A stretch of DNA of 64,000 bases. Source: Artemisia argyi. Taxonomy: Eukaryota > Streptophyta > Magnoliopsida > Asterales > Asteraceae. The position numbers were made by a program, and so were the translations under genes. The DNA lies in NCBI GenBank assembly GCA_030686995.1, contig CM060695.1, positions 100,840,871-100,904,870 on the forward strand, read 5' to 3'. The notes under the pieces are model-generated. The model saw only the letters and a program-made list of their open reading frames with translations, ran no database searches and was not told where the DNA came from. Below, piece by piece: positions 21,701 to 30,313 of the stretch (the first letter of the stretch is position 1; every line of letters begins with the position of its first letter).

Positions 21701-24276
21701 GTTTGGAATCAATTATGTTTTATATTGTGACAGCTTAAAGAAAAGTACGAGAATGCTGAACAATTGAAAGAATGCATCACATACTATGCATTATCCAATG
21801 GTTATTCAATAAGGTATGAAAGGACTTCTAAAGACAAGATCATTGCTGTTTGTGGACAAAGAAAACCAAAACTCAAAGAACCTGAGCTAGGCAAACAACG
21901 GAAGCAAGTCAGGTACCCTAGTGTCTGTAGTGAAGAAACTCCTAAGTGTAGTTATAGGTTGTATGCTAGATGGATGCATAGTGAGGAAAGCTTCCAAGTT
22001 ATATCTTTAAAACCAGAACACACTTGTGTTAGGAATTTTGAGTTTGGGTCACTAATTGATTATAAGTGGCTTGCTAAACATTTTGGTGATAAAATCAGAA
22101 AGAATCCAGAGATTAAGCTAAAAGATATAGCTGATTTAGTCAAGAAGAAGTATAATTGTACTGTTACACTTAATCAGTGTAGAGCTGCAAAAACTTTGGC
22201 CTTAACAGAGTATGAGAAAACTCTTGAGGAACACTATGCGTTAATTAGGTCATATGGCAAAGAGCTATTGGATAGTAATCCAGGCTCTACAGTTAAATTA
22301 GGAGTGACAAATACTGATGGCAAGACCTTATTTGAAAGGTTTTATGTATGTTTTGCTGGGTTAAAGGAAGGGTTTAAAAATGGTTGTAGAAGGGTAATTG
22401 CATTGGATGGGTGTTTCCTAAAGAAGCCTAATCAAGGTGAGATATTGACTGCCATAGGAAGAGACGGGAACAATCACATTTACCCTATTGCTTGGGCTGT
22501 GGTTAGTGTAGAAAACAAAGATAATTGGTCTTGGTTTTTGGAATTGTTAGGAGATGACATAGACATGCCAACTGGTCAGGGTCTTACACTGATGTCTGAC
22601 CAGCATAAAGGATTAATTGAGGTTGTCAAACAGGTTATGCCAGATGCTGAGCACAGGCAATGTGCTAGGCATATATATGAAAACTTTAAGAAGCAGTTTA
22701 GTGGTCTTGAGTTTAGGAACTTGTTTTGGGCAGCATCCAAAGCTTCCTATCCACAAAGGTTCAATAAAATCATGGACAAAATCAAAGAAGCAAACCCTCT
22801 TGCACACAAGTTCTTGATGGATAAAAACCCCAAAACCTGGTCTAGGGCCTTTTTTGAGCTTAACAGAGGGTGTGAAGCTGTTGAAAATGGTTTCAGTGAG
22901 TGTTTTAACTCTGTCTTGGTAAGTGTTAGAGACAAACCTCTTTTGACAATGTTGGAGGCAATGAGGGTCATAGTGCTTGAAAGAATGAACATTATGAGGA
23001 AGATTTCTGCTAAGTGGACTGAGGACATATGTCCATCCATAAAGAAAAGACTTGACTTACAAAGGGGTCGGTTAAGGTATGAAGTTAATTATATTTATTT
23101 ATTCTCTGATTATATTTTTTGTCAAACACTAATTCTATTACAATTGTAGGCATTGGCATGTAATTCCAACTGGTGGTAATGGATATGAAGTTAGAGCAGG
23201 AATTCAAGCTCATAAAGTGGACATATTTGAGAGGACATGTAGCTGTAGACTATGGCAGCTATCTGGGCTGCCATGTATACATGCCACATGTGCAATTTTC
23301 AAGATAAACATGCTGCCTGAAGAGTTTGTTCCAAACTGGTTTAGGAAAGAGATGTATTATTCTACATACCACAATTACCTTAGCCCAGTTGGTGGAATTG
23401 ATTTTTGGCCTGATCAAAGCCATTACACCACAGTTTTACCTCCAAAGCCTCATAAGATGCCAGGAAGGCCAAGAAAGAAGCGAATCAGATCTAAGGGTGA
23501 GGGTGGATGTGGAACAAGAATGTCTAGGGCAGGGGTTAGTATGACTTGTCAAAATTGTCACCAAGTTGGACATAACAAGAAAGGTGGCAAGTTCAATACA
23601 TTTATAAATGATTATCCCAATTAAAAATGTTCATAGACCGGACATCAATATCAACATTTCTAATGTCATATTAATTAGTATAAGAATTTGATATATCAAT
23701 CATTTCACAACATTGATAAACCAAGATAGGAAAGTAGATATATATGTGAGGCTAAAAGCAATTTACCATCGATCAATGTATCCAAGTTTTGTAAAGTGTC
23801 AAAAAAACTTATCATCCGAGTTGTACCTTTTGTGTACGCAGTTGTTCGCTACGATCTAGACATAGCCCTGAAAATATATATTCTCTAATTATTCTTCTTA
23901 GTTTTCGCCATTGATTTGATCCAGCAGGCAGATATACAATGGAGTATATATCGTGATCAAACAATCGGCCAGTTTGTGGGATAGCTCGGCTAGAGAACAC
24001 TTGGTCATATGTATGAAAAAATTCTTTAGCCATATTGGGTGATGAAACCACTATAGTTGTTCTACTTCCTAGCTTAAGTGACATTAAAGGACCATAACGT
24101 TTAGATAGTGCAGCTAGTGAGCGGTGTGGTTTGTTGCCTAGTTTTAAGAGGTTTCCGATGATTGGCAACGGGTAAGGCCCAGGCGGAAGCCGTGAGTTAC
24201 TACGGCTAGATATGGTGAAAGCATAGATGAAAGTTAAAAGGAATGATAGCACGAGAAAAATGGTTGTATACTCCAT
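3730..24276 (-). CDS. CYP76-family cytochrome P450 (geraniol 8-hydroxylase-like), three exons
   Basis: Exons 24276-23827, 4984-4556 and 4338-3730 join in phase 0 to an uninterrupted 495-residue microsomal P450, the usual length of the family. Introns are canonical (GTACAA...TTTCAG and GTAAGT...TTTGTAG). Visible landmarks are an N-terminal membrane anchor (residues 1-22), the PPGP hinge (31-34), C-helix WRKLRR (from W123), I-helix AGTETT (298-303), ExxR (E356, R359), PERF (411-414) and the haem loop FGGGRRMC with Cys438. Residue 440 is Ala where the haem signature normally has Gly. CYP76 enzymes mostly oxidise monoterpenoids or sesquiterpenoids at the ER; the substrate cannot be read from sequence. 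Intron 1 is 18,842 bp and is filled by nested transposons, leaving about 0.9 kb of native intron. I take the gene as potentially functional, provided the giant intron splices. Confidence 0.88.
4985..5632 (-). other. Native part of P450 intron 1, 3' side
   Basis: AT-rich sequence between the exon 2 acceptor and the foldback element. No coding match. Together with 23628-23826 it is what remains of the pre-insertion intron. Confidence 0.6.
5633..7605. mobile_element. Foldback element with ~290-bp terminal inverted repeats
   Basis: The two ends are inverted copies of about 290 bp. The left end begins GAGTAAATTACACC, the right end finishes GGTGTAATTTACTC, and both carry the CCCT(A/G)TGGTTTGCTCCAAATC block. 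The 8-bp direct repeat AAAACTAA at 5625-5632 and 7606-7613 is the likely target-site duplication. The interior is a degenerate array of about 10-16-bp units such as CGTTTTTATACGTTTTC. It runs T-rich to about 6705 and as its A-rich reverse complement from there to about 7345, so the whole element can fold into one hairpin. Long Phe/Arg/Ser-rich ORFs inside are translations of the simple repeat, not genes. The ends resemble non-autonomous MULE-type foldback elements; no transposase is encoded. Confidence 0.8.
8101..23624 (+). CDS. MuDR/MULE-type transposase, split by a nested retrotransposon
   Basis: Coding segments are 8101-8864, 21459-21645, 21734-23076 and 23150-23624. Counting the 5-bp insertion duplication once keeps one open frame of about 922 codons. 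A probable 5' UTR intron ends just before the ATG (TTTTGTAG at about 8099). The N-terminal segment is the plant MULE amino domain followed by an acidic, Lys/Ser-rich linker. A DNA-binding segment follows, then the MULE catalytic domain with ALDGCF and MSDQHKG acidic residues. A SWIM zinc finger comes next ([16 protein letters not shown]). The C-terminal zinc knuckle CQNCHQVGH lacks its last Cys because the frame enters the right TIR and stops outside the element. In the present genome the Copia insertion splits exon 1, so a full transposase cannot be made from this copy. Confidence 0.85.
8865..9749 (-). repeat. 3' LTR of Sirevirus-type element
   Basis: 885 bp. In element orientation it starts TGTTGGGTCACT and ends GGGACCAACA. 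It contains the TATA-like TATAAATAG (9247-9239). The six differences from the partner LTR all fall in the U3-side 300 bp. Confidence 0.92.
9239..9247 (-). promoter_or_regulatory. TATA box in the LTR
   Basis: TATAAATAG on the minus strand, in the middle of the LTR. The same motif occurs in the 5' LTR at 20943-20951, where it would drive the element, and in the right-hand copy at 63274-63282. Confidence 0.6.
9750..9760 (-). other. Polypurine tract
   Basis: The minus-strand sequence TAGGGGGAGAT directly abuts the TG of the 3' LTR. It is the plus-strand DNA priming site of the retroelement. Confidence 0.8.
9946..13835 (-). CDS. Sirevirus additional (env-position) ORF, frame-broken
   Basis: Two overlapping minus-strand frames (13835-13035, then 13071-9946) make one product of about 1300 residues interrupted by a frame change near 13035-13071. 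The first part ([19 protein letters not shown]..., 266 codons) is a compact globular region. The second begins with a Pro/Lys/Ser/Thr-rich disordered stretch with repeated [11 protein letters not shown] units. A heptad-rich coiled coil follows ([19 protein letters not shown] onward), then a charged helical region ([16 protein letters not shown]) and a C-terminal block with a KRKRK basic signal. There is no signal peptide or clear membrane helix, so 'envelope' describes only its position. Similar extra ORFs are common in composite Sireviruses; their function is not established. The frame change may be a mutation. Confidence 0.7.
13836..14383 (-). other. Untranslated spacer between pol and the extra ORF
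   Basis: About 550 bp without a coding match. It includes a G/T-rich segment (14080-14170) and would be where any subgenomic promoter or splice acceptor for the extra ORF lies. None was recognised. Confidence 0.5.
14384..17698 (-). CDS. pol: Copia pol: protease, integrase, reverse transcriptase, RNase H
   Basis: Domains in order: aspartic protease with the intact DSGCSRSM active site; GAG-pre-integrase H-H-C-C finger ([18 protein letters not shown]); integrase core ([28 protein letters not shown] and E all present); reverse transcriptase ([24 protein letters not shown] and the YVDD box); RNase H ([23 protein letters not shown]). An in-frame TAG at 14764-14762, where a Trp codon is expected, interrupts RNase H just after GGKLVC. 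The frame continues open to 14384. Pol is in the same frame as gag and is separated from it by a TAA (17716-17714). Products would act in cytoplasmic particles to copy and insert the element. Confidence 0.9.
17714..18661 (-). CDS. Zinc-knuckle-rich C-terminal part of gag
   Basis: 315 codons in the same frame as gag upstream and pol downstream, so I read it as the C-terminal part of a long gag. It is Ser/Pro/Lys-rich at first, then carries a run of Cys/His clusters ([66 protein letters not shown]). Such clusters are nucleic-acid-binding knuckles. The apparent start at 18661 is only where the track resumes; the frame is open back to the stop at 18971. A TAA at 17716-17714 ends it. Confidence 0.75.
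   Translation of the reverse strand: MPNFNTGRILEPESQAIKELLGVTDELSPTESITESKSDSPLPPLKQHQGAEPNSDLAPLVFQPHSPKEKSGLGRTILKRPTPAPTEHQKLSVTTEVKHESTDSKVDQLAELVRMLSEKIESTEKNSDSKSTKPLVYSGSSKPKTTPRPSGRCELCNYPNHSTDKCYRVLFCMICKQEDHRTCDHIPHTASLKARGQYKTQGYQYATPSKQRLKAKPFSPCPHCGFNDHLPDDCMMKECCDICGDPSHETRGHDKVIQSRRKNHTNTSQSPDASTSTKCKTCGSSGHTTSDHDSLTEFKKSLRTKPTRRWVNKQN
18971..20482 (-). CDS. gag: Copia gag, UBN2-type
   Basis: 503 codons from ATG 20482 to a TAA at 18973-18971. It is the capsid-like nucleocapsid protein of the Copia element. The N-terminal UBN2-like region includes [13 protein letters not shown] and [20 protein letters not shown] zinc knuckle [14 protein letters not shown] follows. Downstream comes an acidic stretch ([14 protein letters not shown]) and a helical C terminus. 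The frame stays open on the far side of the TAA for the next 310 bases, so the stop may be a nonsense mutation inside a longer gag. The first 86 residues are almost identical to the gag start of the second copy at 63744. Confidence 0.9.
   Translation of the reverse strand: MTDIDVPQLVDKKGGSYSATAPRLEAGKFNKWKKRMLCYLTGMEPYHIKLINEGPYVPTTAQGLIKPEAQWTPDERRVVNQDQRLKSIIISCLPDDIMESVINCPTAQQTWTDLVHSYEGPSDTKENRIMDMKLEFNTFRAKDSESLSETYTRYKTLLNELTNDGVILSKHEINVGFVNSLPEKWLNFSQGLRNANHIQNLELPAIYGKFVYEDNLITRRYPGKAQETKKALTITPISTAFYSKGVVQDFQDESDDEVDQRTSEEYLNDLQIEFHERALLANSKRFFKKNKFPSKANDNTECFKCGKMGHFAKDCFSKTTSEPSFKFSGNNSFSGPSKFQPKMLQSSQRFEKVPQIDFEAKYRKAKAKLALLESSSTVSQPPQAPKPTQAKNKGLVAETYDWDEVEVSSDDDEVHISALMALSEDNKLAVGKSHARNGEWVNITMRKVNLLLSMDDDDDWKSYLDYINVDLKYVEEQRLNLFSKFNKLSFELNHSRDELLVLK
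20555..20566 (-). other. Primer binding site, initiator-Met tRNA type
   Basis: TGGTATCAGAGC on the minus strand, two bases after the end of the 5' LTR, complementary to the 3' end of plant initiator Met-tRNA. Confidence 0.9.
20569..21453 (-). repeat. 5' LTR of Sirevirus-type element
   Basis: 885 bp, same length as the 3' LTR with six substitutions and no indel seen. It carries TATAAATAG at 20951-20943 and clustered TCACTGA/TCAGTGA motifs in U3. It ends in TG...CA and abuts the AATAG duplication. Confidence 0.92.
23628..23826 (-). other. Native part of P450 intron 1, 5' side
   Basis: About 200 bp between the MULE duplication and the exon 1 donor (GTACAA). AT-rich, no coding match. Confidence 0.6.
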
Positions 24277-24544
24277 GGAATTGCGTGTGGTTGTGAAAGT
24301 GTGTTAAAGGGTAGTGCATTCATATCACGATCAAACATTTCCACATGTCTTTTTATTAGTGTGAAAAAAAGATTTCTAGTCTTGATATGTCATGGCAAGA
24401 CTTATAGTAAGACATTGTAAGATATATTTATTTGTTTATTTTAAAACTATGGGTAAAGAGATTTATCACCACCATCATTTAAAAAGAAATCAATAGTTGA
24501 GATTAAAAGCATTTTAATATTTTATCAATTTTTTTATAACTTAA

Positions 24545-24643
24545 ATATCTCTTAAACCGTTAATCGTTAAGCGAAAATAATTACACTATCGCGACGAGCA
24601 TTTAATTATCTTTCTATAAACAGTCACTTTGATATACTTTCGA

Positions 24644-24688
<45 letters not shown>

Positions 24689-24934
24689 TTTTTTCACTTT
24701 TTTTTTGTGACCGAAAAAATCACATGTGATATGTCATATCACATGTGATATGTATGTGATATTAGTGTAATATCACATGTGATATAGATTTTTTCGGCCA
24801 CAAAAAAAACATGAAAAAAACGAAAAAAAATTGTCGAAAATATATCAAAGTGTCTATCTATAGAAAGATAATTAAATGCTCGTCGTAACGATATATTTTT
24901 TTTCGCTTAACAATTAACGGTTTGAAAGAAATTA

Positions 24935-24935
<1 letters not shown>
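24545..24935. mobile_element. Long-hairpin MITE upstream of the P450
   Basis: Two arms of roughly 100 bp are near-perfect inverted repeats: 24550-24644 against 24833-24928, sharing TTTAATTATCTTTCTATA and GACGAGCATTTAATTATC. The middle holds A40 (24645-24684) and three copies of the palindrome ATCACATGTGAT. No ORF and no unambiguous target duplication was found. It lies 270-660 bp upstream of the P450 start codon, in the presumed promoter. Confidence 0.75.

Positions 24936-24939
<4 letters not shown>

Positions 24940-24973
<34 letters not shown>
24940..24973. repeat. A34 homopolymer
   Basis: Uninterrupted run of 34 A next to the hairpin MITE. Confidence 0.9.
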
Positions 24974-24975
<2 letters not shown>

Positions 24976-25945
24976 AAATTGGGTTTTTAAAATTGTGTGG
25001 ATTAATCTCATCCATTAGATCAAATAAAGATAAAGGGAAGATGAATGGTGGAGATTAGTCCCTTGGTATGTAAATAAAGTTTGGTCCTCAAATGATCTTA
25101 ATTGATGGGTAAATGTTTCTATTAATGTAGATGAAATTTTTTTAGTAAGTGTAAAGTATGTTAGGTTAGACTTAGAGGATGAAAAAAAAAAAAAAAAAGC
25201 CACTAGTAAAAGTTTTAAAGAGTGAATTTCGAACAATCCAAATTGAAATGGATTCGTTAAGTTTTGGTAACAGAACAGTTCACAGTTTCTACAATTTGGG
25301 TTGAGTTTGTGCTTACAGTGAGATGGTTGGTGAGGTTATGCCCACGTGACCAAGTGTACCGTTATATGGTAGGTTATTAATGTATTGAATTTTAGATGGT
25401 TGTGGTATATAGTTAAAGTATAATGGCTATACTTGCAAAAACCGTGATAACACAGTTAACACAAAAAATTGCAGCCACATCAGGGCAGCATCATGATTAT
25501 CACTTTTAGCACCAACAATCAAAACACCCATTCACTAATAACATTCATAACATCACCTTTTTTTAGACCCATCATTTTATTTTATTTTTCAATTTTCAAA
25601 CAAACCAAATTTCATTAATTAAAATAAAAATACAAAGTACAATACAAAAACCAAATAAATAATACGAAAAAAAATAACGAGAATTTAAAAATACATCAAA
25701 TTATAGATAAATTAATTTTATTGTTGTTGATGTTGTTACCAAACATGCTCCATAAGATCTTTTTGAAGTCTTGTGTGTACAACTTTATTGCGAAATTCTA
25801 TGTTTTTTCAGTGGTATAAAGTATTTTGCACATATTGATCCAAGTCCGTAGTATATTGCTTGCGCACTAATATACAAGTTGTTGAATCATTTATAGCATA
25901 CTTTTGATCTATTAAAATCATGTTATACAATATGATAGTATATGA
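24974..25945. other. Gene-free stretch upstream of the MITE
   Basis: AT-rich DNA with no recognisable exon, between the divergent P450 and glycosyltransferase genes. A second A/T-rich run lies at 25183-25198. Confidence 0.5.
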
Positions 25946-26543
25946 TAGGGGTGAGCATGGGGCGGTTCGGTGCGGGTTTTGACTAAAACCGATCCACAAC
26001 CGCAATTGCGGTTTCTATAAAAGTAGAAACCGAAACCATGCGGATTTTGCGGTTTCGGATGTTGTGGGTTTCGGTTTTCGTTGTGGGTTTTTTCGGTTTT
26101 AACCGCACCACACCACATTTAGCCTTCTTGTAATTTTGGGCTTGAACCCAATAGTAATTTGGGCTTGAACCCAACAGTAATTTTGAACACACTATTATAA
26201 CAATGCATTTAATCAACTGTGGTAACTAAAATAAATAAGATGATGATAAGTTTCGTAGTTGATTAAAGGTTCAAAGACTAAAAGCAAATGATTACTAGTT
26301 TATAAGTTACATGTAACTATGTAAAGACACAATTCAAAATTACATGCATTGTTGCGTAATCAATATAATCAAAAGTTTGAACACATAACATTTCATCACT
26401 TGCTTTTTGCCTTCTTGGTCTTGCATCAGTTCACATCTTCATTCATCGAACCACCGGTTTTTGCCGTGGTGCGGTTTTTGTGGTGCCGTTTTTTGTGGTT
26501 TTTGCGGTTTTGCGGTTTGCGGTGCGGTTTCTGCTCACCCCTA
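25946..26543. mobile_element. hAT-type MITE, 598 bp
   Basis: The ends are inverted repeats TAGGGGTGAGCA / TGCTCACCCCTA. They are flanked by the exact 8-bp duplication GTATATGA (25938-25945, 26544-26551), the hAT size. The inside is rich in GCGGTTT and its complement near the ends and has no transposase. GGGCTTGAACCCAA occurs twice at about 26138-26175. Confidence 0.85.
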
Positions 26544-26551
26544 GTATATGA

Positions 26552-27391
26552 TATTGTATTTTGTTGACTTGTCAAGAATGCGCCGATCGTTGTATAAAGT
26601 ATTTGTATATATTTCCCTAAAATATATCCAATTCCAAATACTAGTGTCTCATCAAGTTTTATTTTAGCCCAAAAGTTTGAAATTAATTACCCATCTCAAT
26701 TATATTGGCCCACAGTTATCCTGCTTTTCGAGGGTGGGTTTATCATCTTCTTCTTCCCACCAAGGTATCCTGCTTTTCCCGTTTCTTAATTTAACAATGT
26801 CATCACAATGTATGGGATTAAGTTTGGCATCGGTTTCCCAGTCTGTATATGCAAAGAAGAATGTATTAAAAGAGTCTATTTCATTCAATGAGCTTCCTTT
26901 TACAAGCATTCGTTTGCCGAGGTCTTCCTTTCTTGTACAATTAAATTCTTGATAAGTACCAATTTGTTACGATGTCCTACTATGATACAATTCAGAGTTA
27001 ATTGCAAAAATTAAACCAACAGGAGTCCAATTTTAGTTTCGGGGAGCCATCTTTTCTCTTTGCCCAAGAAAAACCATAGACCTTTCATGACGTTAGATAA
27101 AATCTCTCAACATTAAAAAAAGATAATCAATGGCTTAAAAAGATAGGCGTAGTTCTAATGACAACTTCGAAAGATTAGGTGGTAACTTTAGAAAATTTTT
27201 ATGTAAGAATACAATTAAGTTTGGATTAAACGACACATTAATATCATTTTGCAGGAATTAACTTTATATAAGCATGAAAGTCTAAATAGGGCAATAGTAT
27301 TGTAGCTTCACATTACTCTTGCGTTTTAGTATATGAGGCAGGATAGGAAACTTAACGAGATTTGGTTAGTCATTATCAACATCTTGTGCAG
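26552..27391. other. Gene-free stretch before the glycosyltransferase remnant
   Basis: No exon for the missing N terminus of the glycosyltransferase was recognised. A minus-strand ORF of 69 codons (26909-26700, Trp/Glu/Asp-rich end) has no family I recognise and no start context to support it. Confidence 0.45.
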
Positions 27392-28415
27392 GTTTACTCA
27401 CTTGAAGACGGTCCTGAGCATGCCGTGTGGAAGAATATTGGAGTTCCAGTCAGTACTGTGGAAGCTAGCAATGATACAAAAATTATAATCGACTGGCTAA
27501 AGTATGTTCTTTTTGTAAGTTCGCAATTAGTTATCTCTTCGGTTTCATGTTATAAGCTTTAAAGGGAATAAAAACGTGATCTTTGCAGCTATGATGCCAT
27601 ACTTGTCAACTCTCTTGAAGCAAAAGTTGACCACTTTTTTATCGTATTATGATTTCATGATCAAATAATTACATAAACTTAATAAATTTATATGTTCAGC
27701 CTCGTACAGGAGCCTTTTAAATCTTTACCACTTATATGGACCATCCATGAAAAGACACTTGCTACCCTTTTCAATAGTTACGTCTCGGATGGAAAAATTC
27801 AGCTGATTGATGATTAGAAAGCCACCTTTAATCGAGCTACAGTTGTTGTCTTCCCCAACCACGCCCTTCCGGTAATTTTAGTAACACGTTTATTTTTTTT
27901 ATTTTTTTGAAAGGCAACAATTATATAACCAAAACTAAACGATACAAACAAACGGCGTCCCACCTCTCCAATCAAGATGATTGAAAAGAGCGGAACCCAA
28001 ATTAAAACACCTACAAGGTAATACAAACCTGATACAAGAACATACAGTAATAGACACCATTACTACCGACCAAAATGATGCACGCCCCACTGGATGTAGA
28101 AAAACTACCATGAACCAGGAGGAAACATGCATCAGAAAGATGAACAACAGCCAAGACAGGGACAAAAAGGACCCAAAAGAAAGACTAAAAACTAGTACAA
28201 AATAACCCACTGAAATAAGCCACAGAACTTTCAGATGAACATGTAGACGAATCGCAGACCCGATGTTGTAGACAATCACAGAACTTGCAGATAATTCACA
28301 AACTTGCAGAACCGAAACACGAGGTACCTCACCTAATGAAGCACTACAGATACTAACAAAACAAAACACCTCTATACAGCAGACACACACATTTCTCCTT
28401 GAAAACACAAAACCA

Positions 28416-29442
28416 TTAAAGCCGCCATTTTGACGGATCAGTAAGCCACATTTGCCAATCCATCACATTTTTCTTTTTCGCCCTCCTCACTACCCACTCG
28501 AAACTCTTAAGTTGAATATCTTGAACAATTTTGTTTATACTTGCCACTTTACCTTTGAACACACGCGTATTTCTATCTTTCCAAATATAATACCCGGCCG
28601 TCCAAATAACCGCTTGCCACAACCTAGAGGAATGACTAGGAACGTTGGCATTCCCATTACGAGAGAACATTTCATCTATAGAGAATGCATTAATGTTCCC
28701 GATCTTCCACCAACAATGAATCTTTTCCCGCACACTCATAGCAAAGTTGCACAAAACCAAACAATGAGTACATGATTCCACCATGCTATTGCAACTTGGA
28801 CATAATATTGAATCTAAATCGATGCCTCTCTTATCTAACTCTTCACGCACCGGAAGCCTACCTTTTAAAGCCCTCCAAACAAAGATGTTGACTTTTCTAG
28901 GAACCCACTTGTTCCACAACGTCGCATCAGTTCCATTTCCCACATTTAAGCACTTCTCTTCTACCAATTTCGTTAATTCTTTTACCGTGAACTCTCCACT
29001 ATCGTGAAGCGACCATCTCCAACGATCCCTACAATCAACCAAAACAACAATATATTGCAACATAGCTTGTAAATCTTCAAACTCCTTACAAACCCTCCCT
29101 CTAAGATTCCTAACCCACTCCCATTCCCAAACCCAAACATTGTCTACCCACTTCCCCTTATCCGCTACCTTACCCTCCTTCCTCACATCTAAATGATAAA
29201 GCCTAGGAAATCTATCACATAACCTTTCTCCTCCAACCCATCTATCAACCCAAAATCTAATGTCTCACCCATTTCCCAACTCACCCACAAATGATGTACT
29301 GAAATCAATACCTAAACCTTCCAAATCCTCCCCTACCTTAACGATATTTTGCCACACCCCTCCCCCTACACCCGACCCCCCTACCCCCCTAACATCCCCA
29401 AAACCCCCACCCTCACCATGGATACTTTTTATTACTCTAACC
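28416..29442 (-). pseudogene. LINE C-terminal zf-RVT domain
   Basis: Continues the LINE reverse transcriptase beyond the Copia insertion point. The protein contains the zinc-binding reverse-transcriptase tail: LWNKWVPRKVNIFVWRAL, CPSCNSMVESCTHCLVLC and several conserved Trp. The frame has a stop near 29262 and is open from 29186 to 28416. The following 28415-27910 is the LINE 3' UTR, where a Val/Phe/Cys-rich frame is not considered real. Confidence 0.8.
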
Positions 29443-29605
29443 TGTTAGTAATTTAGTGTAATTAAGGGATATAGTCATGATACTTTGAAATGGGTTTGGA
29501 GGTACGGAGTGTACACCCATCAAGTGAATGACATCCCGGACCCAAAAGTGTTATTTGTCTTAATCCGTAAATGTTTTGATAATAATTAAATGGTAAAGAA
29601 TATTA

Positions 29606-29830
29606 GAATATTCTTTGATTAAGAATATTCTAGGAATATTCTTTTTAATTTTTAAACTAAGAAAAGAATATTCAAAGAATATTCCTTAGCATATTCTGGG
29701 AATATTCTCTTTAAATTTTATCTAAAGAATATTCTAGGAATATGCCTCGGCATATTCTAAGAATATTCTCTTTATTATATTAAGAATAGCATATTCTAGG
29801 AATATGCCTCAGCATATTCTTGGAATATTC
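29606..29830 (+). promoter_or_regulatory. Array of GAATATTC (GAAnnTTC) palindromes upstream of the LTR TATA box
   Basis: Nine exact GAATATTC copies plus several one-base variants lie within 225 bp, ending 13 bp before the TATA. GAAnnTTC is the core dimer unit of heat-shock elements. Neighbouring units are sometimes 11 bp apart rather than the canonical 10, so heat-shock-factor binding is possible but unproven. The 3' LTR has seven exact copies (35011-35178). Confidence 0.55.
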
Positions 29831-29843
29831 TCTTTCTAGTTTC

Positions 29844-29853
29844 TATATATATA
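29844..29853 (+). promoter_or_regulatory. TATA box of nested Copia LTR
   Basis: TATATATATA follows the GAATATTC array; the 3' LTR has the same motif at about 35192-35201. Confidence 0.6.
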
Positions 29854-30313
29854 GAACTTTTCATATTCATATGAAACATACAGTCAGACAAATTTCTTCA
29901 GTTTAAATCTTTTCTTTCGGGTGTCTCTTGATAAGAGAAATAGATACATGAGAAAATAGTCAAAACACTAAATACTCTTTAGCGAACGGGTTCTTATATA
30001 TTGCCAATATAAAGAACAAACTCTCTGTCTTATCCCAAAGTGATATTCGTGTAACCCAGGCAATAAGGGTCGAATAATTACTTTTGGAAAGTGATACCAC
30101 GATTCAGTGAGATATCCGGTTATTGATTATCTTTACCCTGCTACACGAAAAACCAGAAAATATCCCAACAATCAAAAAGGGAAGCACTAATTACTTTTGG
30201 AAAGTGATACCACGATTCAGTGAGATATCCGGTTATTGATTATCTTTACCCTGCTACACGAAAAGCCAGAAAAATATCCCAACATTCAAAAGTAATTATT
30301 TCTGTGATAATCA

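Larger units (their letters stand above)
7641..23618 (+). mobile_element. Mutator-like element (MULE), interrupted by a Copia element
   Basis: The two ends form a perfect 39-bp terminal inverted repeat (starting GGGATAATCATTTATAAATG). The element is flanked by the identical 9-bp duplication AATTAAAAA (7632-7640, 23619-23627), diagnostic of Mutator-type transposition. Without the nested Copia element and one copy of its 5-bp duplication it is about 3.4 kb and carries one spliced transposase gene in the forward direction. A 20-bp C run lies at 7904-7923 in the 5' leader. It sits in P450 intron 1, opposite to the direction of P450 transcription. Confidence 0.93.
29443..30284 (+). repeat. 5' LTR of nested Copia element
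   Basis: 842 bp, TGTTAG...CAACA. It contains a GAATATTC array (29606-29830), a TATA box (29844-29853) and two tandem copies, offset 113 bp, of the segment starting AATTACTTTTGG (30076 and 30189). Confidence 0.9.

Noticed and set aside
24720..24790. Short palindromic repeats (ATCACATGTGAT) as a CRISPR-like or origin repeat array.
   Set aside because: They form the loop of a plant MITE; there are no unique spacers and CRISPR is not expected in a plant nucleus.
26700..26909. Minus-strand ORF of 69 codons as a small gene.
   Set aside because: No recognised family, no splice or promoter support; kept only as a remark in the spacer entry.
27935..28408. Minus-strand ORF of 157 codons, hydrophobic, Val/Phe/Cys-rich.
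   Set aside because: It lies in the 3' UTR of the LINE after the zf-RVT stop codon, with no family resemblance; biased composition explains the open frame.
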